A stretch of DNA of 64,000 nucleotides from Notospermus geniculatus (GCA_002633025.1 NMRB01000208.1:123250-187249), one strand, 5' to 3'; numbered from the stretch's first letter, positions 20,676 to 31,118 are shown. Numbers and translations: made by a program. The notes: generated from the sequence alone by a model not told the origin.

Positions 20676-20785
20676 AAAAAGTCATTCGAGACCGTTTGCT
20701 CAGCAGGTAGCTCGCTTGTGCGCGTATTTTTCGGCTGCCTCGCGAGGCAGAAAACTGCTGGGCAAACGGTCTCGAATGACTTTTT
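20676..20785. mobile_element. Hairpin MITE, 31-bp perfect arms
   Basis: AAAAAGTCATTCGAGACCGT then TTGCTCAGCAG is mirrored by CTGCTGGGCAAACGGTCTCG then AATGACTTTTT. The loop contains the perfect GCCTCGCGAGGC. After it ATGATCCCCATTCACGT is duplicated (20786-20820). Confidence 0.8.
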
Positions 20786-21398
20786 ATGATCCCCATTCAC
20801 GTTATGATCCCCATTCACGTCAATCCCGCGTGCGCTCCATTCTACTGCTTTAATTGTTTTTCCCGTTGAATCGATTCCAAATCTCGCAAGTTTTCCAATC
20901 CCTCAAGTTTTCGTCAATAAATATCAAAATATCAAATATCAAATATCTTTTTCTTCTCGCCCAAAGCGAACGGAAAAGAAACAAACAGCGTATATTGTTT
21001 CTATAAAATCAAGTATAAGAATGCCTTATATAGTAATGCCTTAAGGTTTATAGACTTTTAAGCAAACCAATTAAACCTGATTGCCATTAATTGAAAACAA
21101 CATACTATACTCATAAAAAATATCAATTCTTTAAGATTTCATGATAATTGGAAAATTGTTTTTTTAATAGAGAATATTAAGACTTGATCAATAATTCCGC
21201 TTTGAAATTTAGTGTGTTCGTTTTTGTGTTTCTTTCGATTATATCTCAGATATTTCTTTCGATCAGAACTTAGTGACAGAAAAAATGAGGATATTTGTGT
21301 ATCTTCTTAGAAAAGCCGAGAACGCCAATTGGAGCATTTTCTAGAGTTTATCGACTGTTACAAGACTGCAGAGGATAATATTCAACAATACATCAGGG

Positions 21399-21770
21399 AC
21401 CTTATTCACGAAGCTCTCGTAATTTAAAGCCACACTGTATTGAATTCAGCCCCCGACGTTAGTGTAGTGTAAAATGTACTATGCTCTATCCGAATACATT
21501 AGAGCTCTGCCGGCTCCTTTTCACTGTGTGCTTAAAACTAGGGTTTGATTTTGAAAGTACGTATCAGGCATGACAAGCATTTTGGGGACTTTCACGAGTC
21601 TATGGAAATGAGACCTTTTCCTGCACTCTCCTAACATTTTGAAAATACCGTAAACTTTACTTTAAGAGAGTGCGTAAACTATTGTTCATTTGGGGAAAAC
21701 CTATTGTTCACTATCAGCCTGACAAAGGATTTGGTTGCCCTTGAAATTACGGGGGCTTTGTGAATAAGGT
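21399..21770. mobile_element. MITE with ACCTTATTCACGAAGC ends
   Basis: ACCTTATTCACGAAGC then TCTCGTAATTT on the left is mirrored by AAATTACGGGGGCTTTGTGA then ATAAGGT on the right. Length is about 372 bp, with no open frame. The left interior contains the repeat shared with 12355-12460. Confidence 0.75.
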
Positions 21771-21775
21771 TTTAG

Positions 21776-21848
21776 GGTCCATATTCATAAACATACTGAA
21801 GTCAAAGTGCAATACTTATCTTTTGTGTTGAACAAAGGATGTATTATG
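21776..21848 (+). repeat. Half of a CCATATTCATAAA element
   Basis: GGTCCATATTCATAAACATA then GTCAAAGT and TACTTATCTTTTGTGTTGAA matches the left half of the hairpin at 19238-19347. The other half is missing. Confidence 0.7.
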
Positions 21849-21879
21849 CCAAATATTATACCAAAGGAAGAAAGAAATA

Positions 21880-22097
21880 AAAGTGGAAAATAAGAAGTGG
21901 AAATTTAGGAAATTTTTGCGAATTTTTCAATTTCTTAAATTGGGATCGAATGTTTTCCCATTTTGAGAAATCTTTCTTAAAATGACAATACATTTTGTCT
22001 GGGTTTTTTGGCCGATATTTCTCAAAATGGGAAAAAATTTACCCCAATTTGAGAAATTGAAAAATTCCAAAATTTGCCACTTCTTATTTTCCACTTT
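21880..22097. mobile_element. AT-rich hairpin MITE with AAAGTGGAAAATAAGAAGTGG ends
   Basis: AAAGTGGAAAATAAGAAGTG, then CAATTTCTTAAATTGGG, then TTCCCATTTTGAGAAAT on the left is mirrored on the right by ATTTCTCAAAATGGGAA, CCCCAATTTGAGAAATTG and CACTTCTTATTTTCCACTTT. The arms are about 90 bp. Confidence 0.8.
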
Positions 22098-22099
22098 CA

Positions 22100-22345
22100 T
22101 TGAGTGCTGGCGATTGATGCCATATGCGAGGGTTCGTGGGTTCGATTCTGGTAGGAAGCAATGTCTTTCACCTTGGAAATCCTATTTCTATTTCCTATTC
22201 ATTTCTTACTCCCTTACCATTGGCATTATTGGTTCTACAGACATTATTGGGCAAATTAATGAACAACTGCGGTGTCAAAGAGAGTCGCCTTTCTATTACA
22301 ATAAAGATGCCAGATTCTTTTATCCTGAGCTAATTACTAATTATT
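22100..22345 (+). repeat. Putative tRNA-related SINE (SINE-D)
   Basis: A box B-like GGGTTCGATTCTGG (22138-22151) is followed by GGCATTATTGGTTCTACAGA, ATTATTGGGCAAATTAATGA and a TTACAATAAAG end. The GGCATTATT...GGGC-AATTAA tail is shared with about 12080-12118, and in inverse with about 1690-1732. Box A is not clear. Confidence 0.5.
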
Positions 22346-22385
22346 GGTAATTCGGCAACAGGAAGTTTTTACCACGCCCCAGAAA

Positions 22386-22480
22386 CGCCAACACAAACGT
22401 CTATCCTTTTGTTAGTTGCTGTCTTCGTGGCAGTGAAAAATGGGTTCGGTGTTTGCGTTCGCGTTTCGGTGAAAACTCTC
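22386..22480 (+). repeat. Dispersed repeat of about 95 bp (copy 2 of 2)
   Basis: The partner of 399-494; see that entry for the shared blocks. Confidence 0.45.
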
Positions 22481-24502
22481 TCCTACGAATCTGCTAGCAT
22501 TAGAAAAATAACTTCTTTCTTAACTAGATCCAAGTTCTTTCGGCTACAGTCTGGACGCAAAATCCCGATTTTGGATAACAGCAAGTTCAGGAGCCGCTAA
22601 CACTGACTTTATCATTGCACCCAAGAAGTGAGCTCTGTACAGGAAAATGGGACCCGATGTACAGTTACCTTTTGAATGGTTGGATTTACACCCCATAAAT
22701 GTATTCCATTTCCCCACAATGTTCAGTGCAGTTTACACATGCGTGATGCATTGCATCATTTCAAAATGGCCACCATTTCCGCCGTAAACACGAACTGCAA
22801 TTGGTGAAAGAACTTCTTTATGTCACGTTTATAGGGAAAATGACAGCGATGATGCCTGTAGCGGCAAAACAGACAAATCGATTGATGTATGGTATGTCAA
22901 ATTTGACCCAGCCGTTGTCGAAATATCGGCCATAAACACGCCCCAAGTGGATGTGGAATGAAGAGTACTTCCATTTGCCATGCGATAAAGTGTCCAAGAC
23001 ATCCACAATAAACACAAGATGAAGGTCTAATCTCACACGAACAAAACACCGTGACATTTCATGGTCGGCAATATCAATCACTTAACTCTCGCCTCTTGAA
23101 TTATACCCTTTGAAGTGATACCTCCTGCTTGGCTACATTTCCAATCCCTCAGGGCTCAAGTCTGTGTTGGTACCAAATATCATAAGGGTGAATTTCCCCC
23201 CATTATAAAGTGACTGTCTAAGCTTGGTTCAAAGTGATGCTGACCAGCTTACAGATGTTAGATACGTATTAAATATCAATGTTACTGCCGTGTGGCTCGG
23301 ATTGAACAAACCTTTGACTTCAGCCTCTCTGATACAGAAAGGTCGCCATCTCATTAATGGTTAACACTGATATCAAATCCAAGTGGAAAACACCTTGGTG
23401 CAGGCTGATATTTAACCCTCTTTTGAGGTAGCTCTAGTCGTTAATAAGTTGAATTTGTGAATTTTGAAATAACAGGGAGGTTGGAATCAGCGACTTATCA
23501 TGTACCCTTATACGTGTACGGATAGAATTTTGTACAACGCATGCGGCAATTCGTCAGTTTCGCCGGAAACACGGTATTTTTTTAACAAAAAAGGCGACGA
23601 ATGGCCATTTACTGGCTGCCATAACTCAAATAACTTCTGGTCGCTTCGATCAATTCATATTTCCACATCGATATAATATAGAAACGACTAGAAACACCTT
23701 GCCATTTCAACAGATACATTTTACATAATAATAGTTATGAAAACATTCCTGTTTTTCATCCAACTGAATGTTTTATTTGTATTTCTCCAACTTTATTTAC
23801 CATCAGTGAAAAGTTTATTTTCGTCGCTCCAGGCAAACCTTTCTACTGCCCTCGTTTCATCCGCGATATTGCTTAATCCAGATTTTTTCAAATTTTTACG
23901 AAAACACGGCATTTGTGATGAATACATGTATTTTTGATATTTCAAATATTTTTGCAGCCAAATTAAACATTCCACGTCGCTTTATGCCAATAAACAAACC
24001 AGATTTATTTTCTTCCTGTAGAATTCTCGTTGTTGGCTAACTTTGGTTATCAGTTAAAGGAAATGGCTTTAGGCCCAGGTGCGAAAATCGAGCGACGATT
24101 CTGAACTAAATAAATTGCTACTGATTTTAACCCCAGGGGAATGCTAAAAAGCGTAATTACTGCACGCAATCCTGCTATTGCATCAGCAATCAAGCTGCTC
24201 TGCGTGAAATATACGGGCTTCATCAGCAGGGCCCTGATATTCCCATATTGAATTTTAATTGGACATTTATGTCAAGATTTTGTGACAAAAACGCTGGTTC
24301 CATACGTCAGAGACTGGGCAAAAATAAATACACACGTTTTTAAGTTCCCTCATTCTCAACCACTTAAAGAGAACGTCTCGCCTCAAGGGTTGTAATTTAA
24401 AACGTCCCTCTAAAAACCTGGATGTTGTAAACAAAAGTAACACTTTTGGGAGGCACATGGGAAAGCAGCAACTTCCTAAAGCCCGCACTGAGAATTGCTA
24501 GG
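22481..24502. other. About 2 kb without recognised features
   Basis: I see short frames only and no repeat, hairpin or motif. It is one of the longest repeat-poor stretches in the window, so unannotated exons or regulatory DNA could sit here. Confidence 0.45.
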
Positions 24503-24560
24503 AGCAGGCAACCGCGTTTATTGCCAAAAGATGGCAGCAAAGTTGTAGCGGACCAATACA
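24503..24560 (+). repeat. Dispersed repeat shared with 34033-34090
   Basis: GGCAACCGCGTTTATTGCCA, then AAAGATGGCAGCAAAGTT, then TAGCGGACCAATA is nearly identical in both places. Both copies can be read as LLPKDGSKV-ADQY in frame, which is likely coincidental conservation of the DNA. Confidence 0.75.
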
Positions 24561-24655
24561 CCATTACACCACAATTTTGTATTATACCACAATTTTGTAT
24601 TACACCACAATTTTGTATTACACCACAATTTTGTATTACACCACAATTTTGTATA
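24561..24655 (+). repeat. Tandem array, period 18 bp, five units
   Basis: CACCACAATTTTGTATTA repeats with one C/T change in the second unit. The repeat immediately follows the dispersed repeat and is nearly perfect, so it is likely a recent expansion. Confidence 0.93.
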
Positions 24656-24710
24656 TCAACCAGACATGTATCCTCTGATACCTCCATGGGAGGTTTGAGA
24701 TTGAAATAAA

Positions 24711-24743
24711 CTATGTCTATGTCTATGTCTATGTCTATGTCTA
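24711..24743 (+). repeat. (TATGTC)n microsatellite
   Basis: Five copies of the hexamer follow GAAATAAAC, which would suit the 3' tail of a retroposed element. Confidence 0.9.
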
Positions 24744-24787
24744 ATACAAAAGAATATTCTCTTGATCGGTGCTCGCCATGAATGGTT

Positions 24788-24842
24788 GGCTAGGTGGCTC
24801 CCTCTATACGTCGGCAGTCAAATAACGCACCGTGCTTCTTTA
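24788..24842 (+). repeat. Dispersed repeat shared with 39228-39300
   Basis: GGCTAGGTGGCTCCCTCTAT, then ACGTCGGCAGTCAAATAACG, then CCGTGCTTCTTT is matched at 39.2 kb, where an extra ATTAGAGATCCAAT is present. Confidence 0.7.
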
Positions 24843-25700
24843 AAAACATCCGCACACGTGCAATATTGCTGCTTTCCTCTAAATTGTTAACAAGAGGAAG
24901 AACATTTGCCTCCTGTGTTGCGGGCTTTCCGTAAAAAATAGAACATTTCGCTATAGAACTTGTATATAGCTGATGAAACACGAAACAGGCTGCACTGAAA
25001 GGCGAGTTATCCCCAGTGACCGCACTTCAGCCATTCGTCGTCACACCTCCCAACACCATATCACTGCTGATTCATTGATCAAGTTGATCGGGCAGGCAAT
25101 CCCTGCCTTACTTTTCTCACGAGTGTGACAATATTAGGTCAGGTGGGGAGGAGGTCTTTTGCAATTTACCTCGTTTTCTTTGAGTGTCTCATATTGGGTC
25201 GCATAGATCTAGAGATCCTCCTGCAGTTGTACATGTATCTAGGCCAGGCCTTGACAGAATAAGTCACCTTCTTTATATTTCGCAACAACAACAACACCGA
25301 CTTGATCGGATGCGGTTGTGTTCCCTGGATCGATGACGTCAAATGCCCTACAACCAAACGCCTGCTGCACTCTCCAGAGGCCGAGTACCCTGCATTGCTT
25401 GGTAACACAAGGCCTACAGTGTCCTTGAACACTAACTTCTATTTTTGCCCACTGCCTCCATTTGGGAGATCCTGTGTGGCAATGCCCTGCAGCATGTTAC
25501 ACCTTTGCAATAATAACGCAATTTAGTCACCTGGATTTTGGACGCGACTTTTCTCTGCCTTTCCACGTACTGGTTTCTTCAATAATTCCCCAACAGAACT
25601 GCAGCGAAACTTTCGTGAAAGGTTTGGCCATCGGGGTAATATTGAGTACGTTGCATTACTGGAATATCCACAGCAACAAACATAATGGCTCAGAGGGCAA
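24843..25700. other. No recognised feature
   Basis: No repeat or convincing open frame seen. Confidence 0.4.
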
Positions 25701-26099
25701 ATGGACGTGAAAGAATACAGAGCGAGGCTTTTTTATCTTCACATTTGGCTCAAAGGTTTGTTCATCCGAGTCAACAGCGAGCATAATTTGAAACGCCTCC
25801 AGCAGCAATTAGCCGACCAGCACTGTTTTGAACAGAGGTGTGAAAGAATATGGATTGAATGTGATGACGCCATGTCATCGGTTTCCGATGGTTCTCAGAT
25901 AGACAGTCTGTCCCACAGAAAAAATGTCAGAATTAAAATAAATGGAATAAAATTATCAGTATTTTGCTCTTCGATGGTTAATACCGGTTACTTATGGAAC
26001 ATCGTCCTAATTCGGTATGACATAAGCCAGTTTCAGGTTCAACGACCCCTGGTCTGTGAGCTACGTCAGCTAGTTAGGCCTGATTGCCGTGGTCGCTGA
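25701..26099 (+). CDS. Weak candidate ORF, 132 codons, unknown
   Basis: This is among the longest ATG-started frames in the window, and it does not overlap any repeat I identified. The conceptual protein is basic to neutral, with a short stretch LKRLQQQLADQHCFEQRCER that could form a helix, no signal peptide, and no domain I recognise. The upstream base context (CAAATGG) is an acceptable translation start. A frame of this size can occur by chance in 64 kb of AT-rich DNA, and no splice partner is evident. I list it only as a candidate. Confidence 0.12.
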   Translation: MDVKEYRARLFYLHIWLKGLFIRVNSEHNLKRLQQQLADQHCFEQRCERIWIECDDAMSSVSDGSQIDSLSHRKNVRIKINGIKLSVFCSSMVNTGYLWNIVLIRYDISQFQVQRPLVCELRQLVRPDCRGR

Positions 26100-26282
26100 A
26101 CATCTTGTAGGGAAGGCAATAGATATTTCAAGAAGAGCAGAGCGATGACGATTCATATTAACCCTCCTAGAGTTGGGGCTAACAACCACTTCATTCCGGT
26201 TCTTCCTGTGATACTGTATAACTTTTAAAAAGGAAAATACAGTCAACTGTGTTGGTCAGTAAGCGTGGGTAAGCCATGGGAC

Positions 26283-26377
26283 AGTAAGCCATGGTACCTT
26301 GTACCTTATACCTTTGCAAGGCCAAGTAAAAGATCCCATCCACGTGAGGAACATGAGTAGCTTGTGATGGTCTACCA
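26283..26377 (+). repeat. SINE-B body, copy 5, left part
   Basis: CCTTTGCAAGGCCAAGTAAA, then AGATCCCATCCACGTGAGGA, then ACATGAGTAGCTTGTGATGG. The copy is interrupted by the MITE at 26380-26632 and resumes at 26635. Confidence 0.85.
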
Positions 26378-26379
26378 TA

Positions 26380-26632
26380 CACTGTTAAAAATGCTGACAG
26401 CATTTTGCTGGCAGCAGAGTAACACAGCACTTTTATGTATTACACCACCCGTTTACTCTATTTTGACAGCCAAATGGTATAAATTCTACAACAAATGTTG
26501 TCTTTTAAACTGAGAAACTGTAATCTTGCTGTTAAATTCCATTGAAAAAAACAGCAGTTTGCAGTGAAATGAATTTTACATCAAATACGCAGTGAAAATT
26601 CTGCTGTAAATTTACAGATATTTTTAACAGTG
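26380..26632. mobile_element. Tc1/mariner-type MITE nested in SINE-B, TA duplication
   Basis: CACTGTTAAAAATGCTG on the left and CAGATATTTTTAACAGTG on the right, flanked by TA (26378-26379 and 26633-26634). The 253-bp insert has no transposase. Removing it restores CCATACTTACCAGGGCC, matching the empty site in the other SINE-B copies. This gives direct proof of the boundaries and of the order of insertion. Confidence 0.95.
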
Positions 26633-26634
26633 TA

Positions 26635-26697
26635 CTTACCAGGGCCAATACTATGGCTTCGGCCCTGGTGGAAAAAAATCAAATGCAAACACAGTCA
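26635..26697 (+). repeat. SINE-B body, copy 5, right part
   Basis: CTTACCAGGGCCAATACTAT, then GGCTTCGGCCCTGGTGGAAA, then AAATCAAATGCAAAC, an A-rich tail like that of the 9.3-kb copy. Confidence 0.85.
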
Positions 26698-27192
26698 ACT
26701 GGAGATCAATTCCACACCTAAACAATCCCTTCTCTCATTGGCACCGTAGTGATACGTCATATTTCACGTTCCAGTTTCTCTTAATTACCCCATCTTCAAT
26801 AAACTGCCTGAAGCGATACAGTTGCTCTACCGTTTAGGCTATTGATTTGAGCTAATATCGTGACGAATACAAGTCGAGGAAACTGTATATGAATGAATGG
26901 AGATTTCGGCACTAGTTGAAATTGACATAAGACAGTGATGATTTTGCCTTCACCCGCAGGAACTAAAGACAACATGGCTTTCAAAGTTAAACCTCTATGA
27001 GAACAAACCACGTGGCGTCTGCACTTAAGCAGACTCAGACCCGTCTGTGAAATTTTCATTCCCACCATATAATATTTTTTACTACCATCCAGCAGCTGAT
27101 ACAGAAACTATTAAACTCTTTATATAGCAATACTAGTATTCTCCTTCAAAACACAATTCTCTGCGCGTGTTTTTCTAGTTTGGGTTTGGTAA

Positions 27193-27408
27193 TACTAGTG
27201 TCCCACTGGCGACCTTTTCCCACGACAAGGGGCGAATCTGAAGTCTGCGACATTCCCTCGACAAGCTGCGATATTTAGCATTAATGTGTTTTGCATTGGA
27301 TCAAGGAGGCAGAGAATCACTGCGAACATAGACGACAGTCTACGAAGAGCTACGATTTTTTCATTCGTCCCTTGTCGCAGGCTGAAATTCGCCAGTGGGA
27401 CGCTAGTA
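27193..27408. mobile_element. PIF/Harbinger-like MITE, TAA duplication
   Basis: TACTAGTGTCCCACTGGCGA on the left and TCGCCAGTGGGACGCTAGTA-like on the right (CGCCAGTGGGACGCTAGTA). TAA flanks both ends (27190-27192 and 27409-27411). Inner arms share ACGACAAGGGGCGAAT versus ATTCGTCCCTTGTCG. TAA/TTA duplications are typical of PIF/Harbinger. No transposase is present. Confidence 0.85.
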
Positions 27409-27427
27409 TAAGGCTACCAGCGGTAAG

Positions 27428-27715
27428 AGTTAGGGAGGCTAGAGCTGGGGTCAGGCCGAGAAAGGCTTTGGTCAAGGTTTAGCAGCCACAAAGTTTATAG
27501 ACCTATATTTGACGAAAGACATCATTGACAAGAAGTTTTCGATGGCTGGCAGCAATGACCAGTTAGCTCAGGTGGGTAATAAAGCGCTTGCCGAAAGATC
27601 ACAGGTTGCGGGATTCGAACCCGCTCTCCACACCAGTTTTTCCAGACCTTGCATTTCGTTCTACATCTTGAAGAAAAATTGTCTAAGGCCAAAATGTGGT
27701 GGGAATAAAAATGTC
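27428..27715 (+). repeat. SINE-C, copy 2 (intact tRNA-like promoter)
   Basis: Box A AGTTAGCTCAGGTGGG (27561-27576) and box B GGATTCGAACCC (27611-27622) are separated by about 35 bases, in a region that reads like a tRNA (27556-27637). A leader of about 120 bp precedes it, and a tail with CATTTCGTTCTACATCTTGA and GTGGTGGGAATAAAAATG follows. The tRNA-like part is the best preserved in the window, but it is embedded in the repeat and lacks clean acceptor pairing, so I do not call a tRNA gene. Confidence 0.85.
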
Positions 27716-28394
27716 GCGGCCGCGTCTCACACGTTATGTGTTGATGAGGGTAGCGTTCGTTTGACGGATGAGCCGGTACGCGGTGGGACTCGATGTCTTT
27801 TTCTGCTTGAATCAAGGCGTAAATTTCCGCGTAATAATTTATCAGTCTCATAACCGTATTAGTTCCACTGCTGTTATCAATAACCTGGACATATTTCATG
27901 ATCTATGTATGTTTTGTCGGCTATTCTAAAATACCTTGGTATCTCGTGCGTACGTTTCAAATGGATAATGCATTAGCCTCATTCTGAATGCAGCGGGTCT
28001 GGGTGACACAACCAAGACCCGCTCAGTGTAATGGCGTGCGTCCAACATTTCTCGCTTCGAGCATTCAGCGAGGTAGTGCAGCGAATGTCGGCCAGGTGGA
28101 TACTCAGTGACCTATCCCAACGAGGTTTTGTACCATTAGGTACATTTCCTGCGGATAATCCGTTGAAGAAAGCGCCCTGCGACCTCATTTCGACTACTGC
28201 AGCTTGCTGCTAGCGCTGCACACAGATGTACACGATGTAGGCACGATGTACAGGTTTGTACACACAGTGCGTGATTCACTGATGTCGCGTCATCGACGGA
28301 GCGTCCTCCCTGATATCTTAGGCCTGTTTATTGCAATCAAACTGCACTGAACCTATGTATACTATGTTTAGTTTGAGGTATTTTAGAATAGAAA
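27716..28394. other. No gene recognised
   Basis: A small hairpin AGCGGGTCTGGGTG ... AAGACCCGCT is at 27991-28023. Nothing else is supported. Confidence 0.4.
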
Positions 28395-28555
28395 TTAAAC
28401 CCTCGGCTTCGGGTCTTGGTTGCGACACCAAACCCGCTCGGGTGGAGCAAAAATTCCGTCCAAACCCTCGGCGAAGCGCCTCGGGTTTGGTCTACATTTT
28501 AGCTCCACCCTCGCGGGTTTGGTGTCGCAACCAAGACCCTCCGCCTCGGGTTTAA
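28395..28555. mobile_element. Hairpin MITE with TTAAACCC ends, next to the assembly gap
   Basis: TTAAACCCTCGGCTTCGGGT, then CTTGGTTGCGACACCAAACC on the left is mirrored by GGTTTGGTGTCGCAACCAAG then ...CGGGTTTAA. An inner palindrome CAAACCCTCGGCG ... CGCCTCGGGTTTG lies between. Arms are about 60 bp. The strong hairpin may have stopped sequencing and caused the gap eight bases later. Confidence 0.85.
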
Positions 28556-28563
28556 TTCCTTAA

Positions 28564-28911
28564 NNNNNNNNNNNNNNNNNNNNNNNNNNNNNNNNNNNNN
28601 NNNNNNNNNNNNNNNNNNNNNNNNNNNNNNNNNNNNNNNNNNNNNNNNNNNNNNNNNNNNNNNNNNNNNNNNNNNNNNNNNNNNNNNNNNNNNNNNNNNN
28701 NNNNNNNNNNNNNNNNNNNNNNNNNNNNNNNNNNNNNNNNNNNNNNNNNNNNNNNNNNNNNNNNNNNNNNNNNNNNNNNNNNNNNNNNNNNNNNNNNNNN
28801 NNNNNNNNNNNNNNNNNNNNNNNNNNNNNNNNNNNNNNNNNNNNNNNNNNNNNNNNNNNNNNNNNNNNNNNNNNNNNNNNNNNNNNNNNNNNNNNNNNNN
28901 NNNNNNNNNNN
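28564..28911. other. Assembly gap (348 N)
   Basis: A run of N. The sequence resumes in a C homopolymer (28912-28923), so a homopolymer-rich repeat lies at the edge. The frame crossing it is meaningless. Confidence 0.99.
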
Positions 28912-29784
28912 CCCCCCCCCCCCGACCTCACCGAAAAACGTGTTTTCAGGCAGATTTTGGCCAAAAATGGCAAAAATTGCAGTTTTGCCCCCCCCATGGC
29001 CTGGTTCGATGAACTCGATCTTGGATGAATCTTAACCTCCCTAGCACGTGGAATTCCCGAGGTTAGTAGCGCGTCCAAGAACACAAATCATTTTTGTCAG
29101 TTTCCTGACCATCATCTTGATTTATATTTCCAGGTATCTACGAGACGAATTGGAATACCGACTACTGAAAAGGACACGCGAATCGGAACGGAGAAAAGAC
29201 GTTATTCGATCGAACGACTCGGGTAAATAACCCGAGTTAACCTGGCTCAAGCCTCACGGCATAGCCAAATGACCTCATAAGTAGGTTTTATGCAACTCTA
29301 CGACAACGAATCACATCTGAACGTTGCTGAAGGATTGCTCCATGCGTCAGTAAACTGCGCGGCGTTCGAGCAACAGGGCGACACTGGCCTCGAGTGAGAT
29401 GGCCGGTGTCCAGATGGCGCTTCAGGAAAACCGGATGGATAAACCAGTGCTGCCACCTATCAAGGTGTGATATCACCCAAGAGACTCTGCAGTAAACGCT
29501 ATTTACTCCAGGACTGGACTATAATTTCTGCGGCATGTCAGAATTTGTGCTGACGTTAGCTACTTGCTCGAACGTTCAACGCTAAGTAGCTTATCCATGC
29601 ATGCGTATTGCGTGTGCGTAGTCCGTTTACGGAAGGGAGCAGTCACTGTTTTATGCTTCTAGCTGGATGGATTAGATGCCCGGGATTAGATGTTGACATT
29701 TTGCAAAAAAATGGATGCGCCCCTCCGTAAGCGGACTCGCACACACAAATACACATACATGGATGCCTGCTCTTATGGCCAATT
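28912..29784. other. C-rich repeat end, then no recognised feature
   Basis: The CCCCC ... GAAAAACGTGTTTT ... TTGCCCCCCCC pattern at 28912-28995 looks like the end of a G/C-run MITE of the 5308-5574 or 63209 type, cut by the gap. Nothing else is seen. Confidence 0.4.
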
Positions 29785-29917
29785 CATACTTCTCCGTTTT
29801 GCGCTTTGCGCTTGTCCGTTCCCCATGTTTATGTGTGGTACCAACAATAAAATTACTAGTCCTACCACGTATTCACATAGGAAACGGACACGCCCAAAGC
29901 GCAAAACGCCAAGTATG
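29785..29917. mobile_element. Hairpin MITE with CATACTTCTCCGTTTTGCGC arms
   Basis: CATACTTCTCCGTTTTGCGC then TTTGCGCTTGTCCGTT is mirrored by AAACGGACACGCCCAAAGCG then CAAAACGCCAAGTATG. The loop is about 55 bp. Confidence 0.75.
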
Positions 29918-30026
29918 GCGGGGGGAGGACGGTCAGCTGGAATAGCCTACTCTACTACTGTGTAGAGGTACACGGTAGAGCTAGTTCTTCAGCCGACCAT
30001 GCCCCCACGGATCACTGGTGCAGATA

Positions 30027-30136
30027 TAGACTGGTTCCCGTCTTCGCCGCTTCACTCCCGCGGCGCTATTGTCGGTTCCGTTGTTGTGGAACGAGCGCCG
30101 CGGGAGCGTAGCACGGCAAAGACTGGAACCATTCTA
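30027..30136. mobile_element. FB9 foldback, copy 1 (110 bp)
   Basis: It begins TAGACTGGTTCCCGTC and ends GACTGGAACCATTCTA. The interior hairpin is CTCCCGCGGCGCTATTG facing GAGCGCCGCGGGAG. The flanks GTGCAGATA (30018-30026) and GTGGAGACA (30137-30145) match at 7 of 9 positions, consistent with an aged nine-base duplication. Confidence 0.8.
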
Positions 30137-30372
30137 GTGGAGACAGCTTGTTACCATAGGAGGCTGCACATATCAAAGAGTCACAGCGTCTTGCAGACGT
30201 ATCTAGTAGTCACCACTGTATATCACAATTGCTTCCTACCAAGTTATTAATGATGGGGACATTGTATAATCAACTAAGTACGACCATTTATTGTGTACAT
30301 TGGAGTGAGAAATAGTAAGCGCATGGATGCTGTTAACGCCAGTTCAGCAACGTAAGAGGCCTGTCGAGTGCC

Positions 30373-30487
30373 AAATCGTGGACGTGTATCCTCTGTGTTA
30401 AGATATAAGGCTGACCCTAACAATCACCTTTCCCATCAGCCAATCATTCTACTCCTTAGTGAGTAACAGGTCTTCTGATTGGTTCCC
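30373..30487 (+). repeat. Dispersed repeat shared with 57998-58110
   Basis: GGACGTGTATCC, then GATATAAGGCTGACCCTAAC, then CCTTTCCCATCAGCCAATCA, then TTAGTGAGTAA and TTCTGATTGG. About 115 bp at roughly 85 percent identity by eye, with no inverted ends. Confidence 0.8.
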
Positions 30488-30632
30488 ACGTTCTTGCACT
30501 CGACTGTGGTGTAAGGACGGACCGTGTGCCCACCGGGGCTACCGCGAGCGTGCCCATTCCCAAACCCGCGAGATGTCGGTATGTGGTAGCCTATTTGCCA
30601 TCGGCGTTCGGCGAAAAAGGCAGGGTCGAAAC

Positions 30633-30744
30633 TAGACTGGTTCCCCTCGTTCATGTCATTGCCACTCCACTCCCGCGGCCATCACGCCGCACGGAACGGA
30701 AGTAGCGCCGCGGGCGTGAAGCGGCAAAGACGGGAACCCGTCCA
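30633..30744. mobile_element. FB9 foldback, copy 2 (112 bp)
   Basis: It starts TAGACTGGTTCCC and ends GACGGGAACCCGTCCA. The interior contains CCACTCCCGCGGC and GCCGCGGGCGTGAAGCGGC. The nine-base flanks are GGTCGAAAC (30624-30632) and GGTCGAACC (30745-30753), 8 of 9 identical. Confidence 0.88.
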
Positions 30745-30966
30745 GGTCGAACCATCGGCGTTGATCGAACTGGCGTTACTCACAAGCCAAGCGCTTCCCG
30801 TTGCCTCAGTGAAGCAACCTTCAGTAATAATTAAATGATGATGAAGTTGTTAATTGAGAGCGTTGATGACTTCTGTAATGCCCTGGAGTGCAATGCATTG
30901 CGTGATGCATGGAGAGTGTGTACTGGTAACACTCATCACTGTGCAAGTCGCACGGAAATTCTAATT

Positions 30967-31118
30967 AGGGAGGTTTAGAAATTAAACGATAAATGTAAAC
31001 TTTTGCGACAACGTTATTTTTCATACTACACATTCATCAGATTTCATATTGCATTTACGGTACGAAAATAACGTTGTCGTTAACGTTTACGTTTATCGTT
31101 TGATTTCTAAACCTCCCA
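30967..31118. mobile_element. MITE of the AGGGAGGTTT family, ATT duplication (copy 2)
   Basis: AGGGAGGTTTAGAAATTAAA on the left and TTTGATTTCTAAACCTCCC on the right, flanked by ATT (30964-30966 and 31119-31121). The arms and loop align with 13350-13500 but in the opposite overall orientation. Confidence 0.88.

Noticed and set aside
24397-24709. Frames with repeated TPQFCI / IQNCGV
   Set aside because: Produced by the 18-bp array.
24975-24995. CTGATGAAACACGAAAC as a hammerhead ribozyme core
   Set aside because: Only five bases lie between the CTGATGA and GAAA boxes, too few for stem II, and flanking stems do not pair.
27556-27637. Possible functional tRNA gene
   Set aside because: Both promoter boxes are present, but the sequence is embedded in a dispersed repeat and I could not pair a good acceptor stem.
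28560-29084. 174-codon frame
   Set aside because: Most of it is the N gap.
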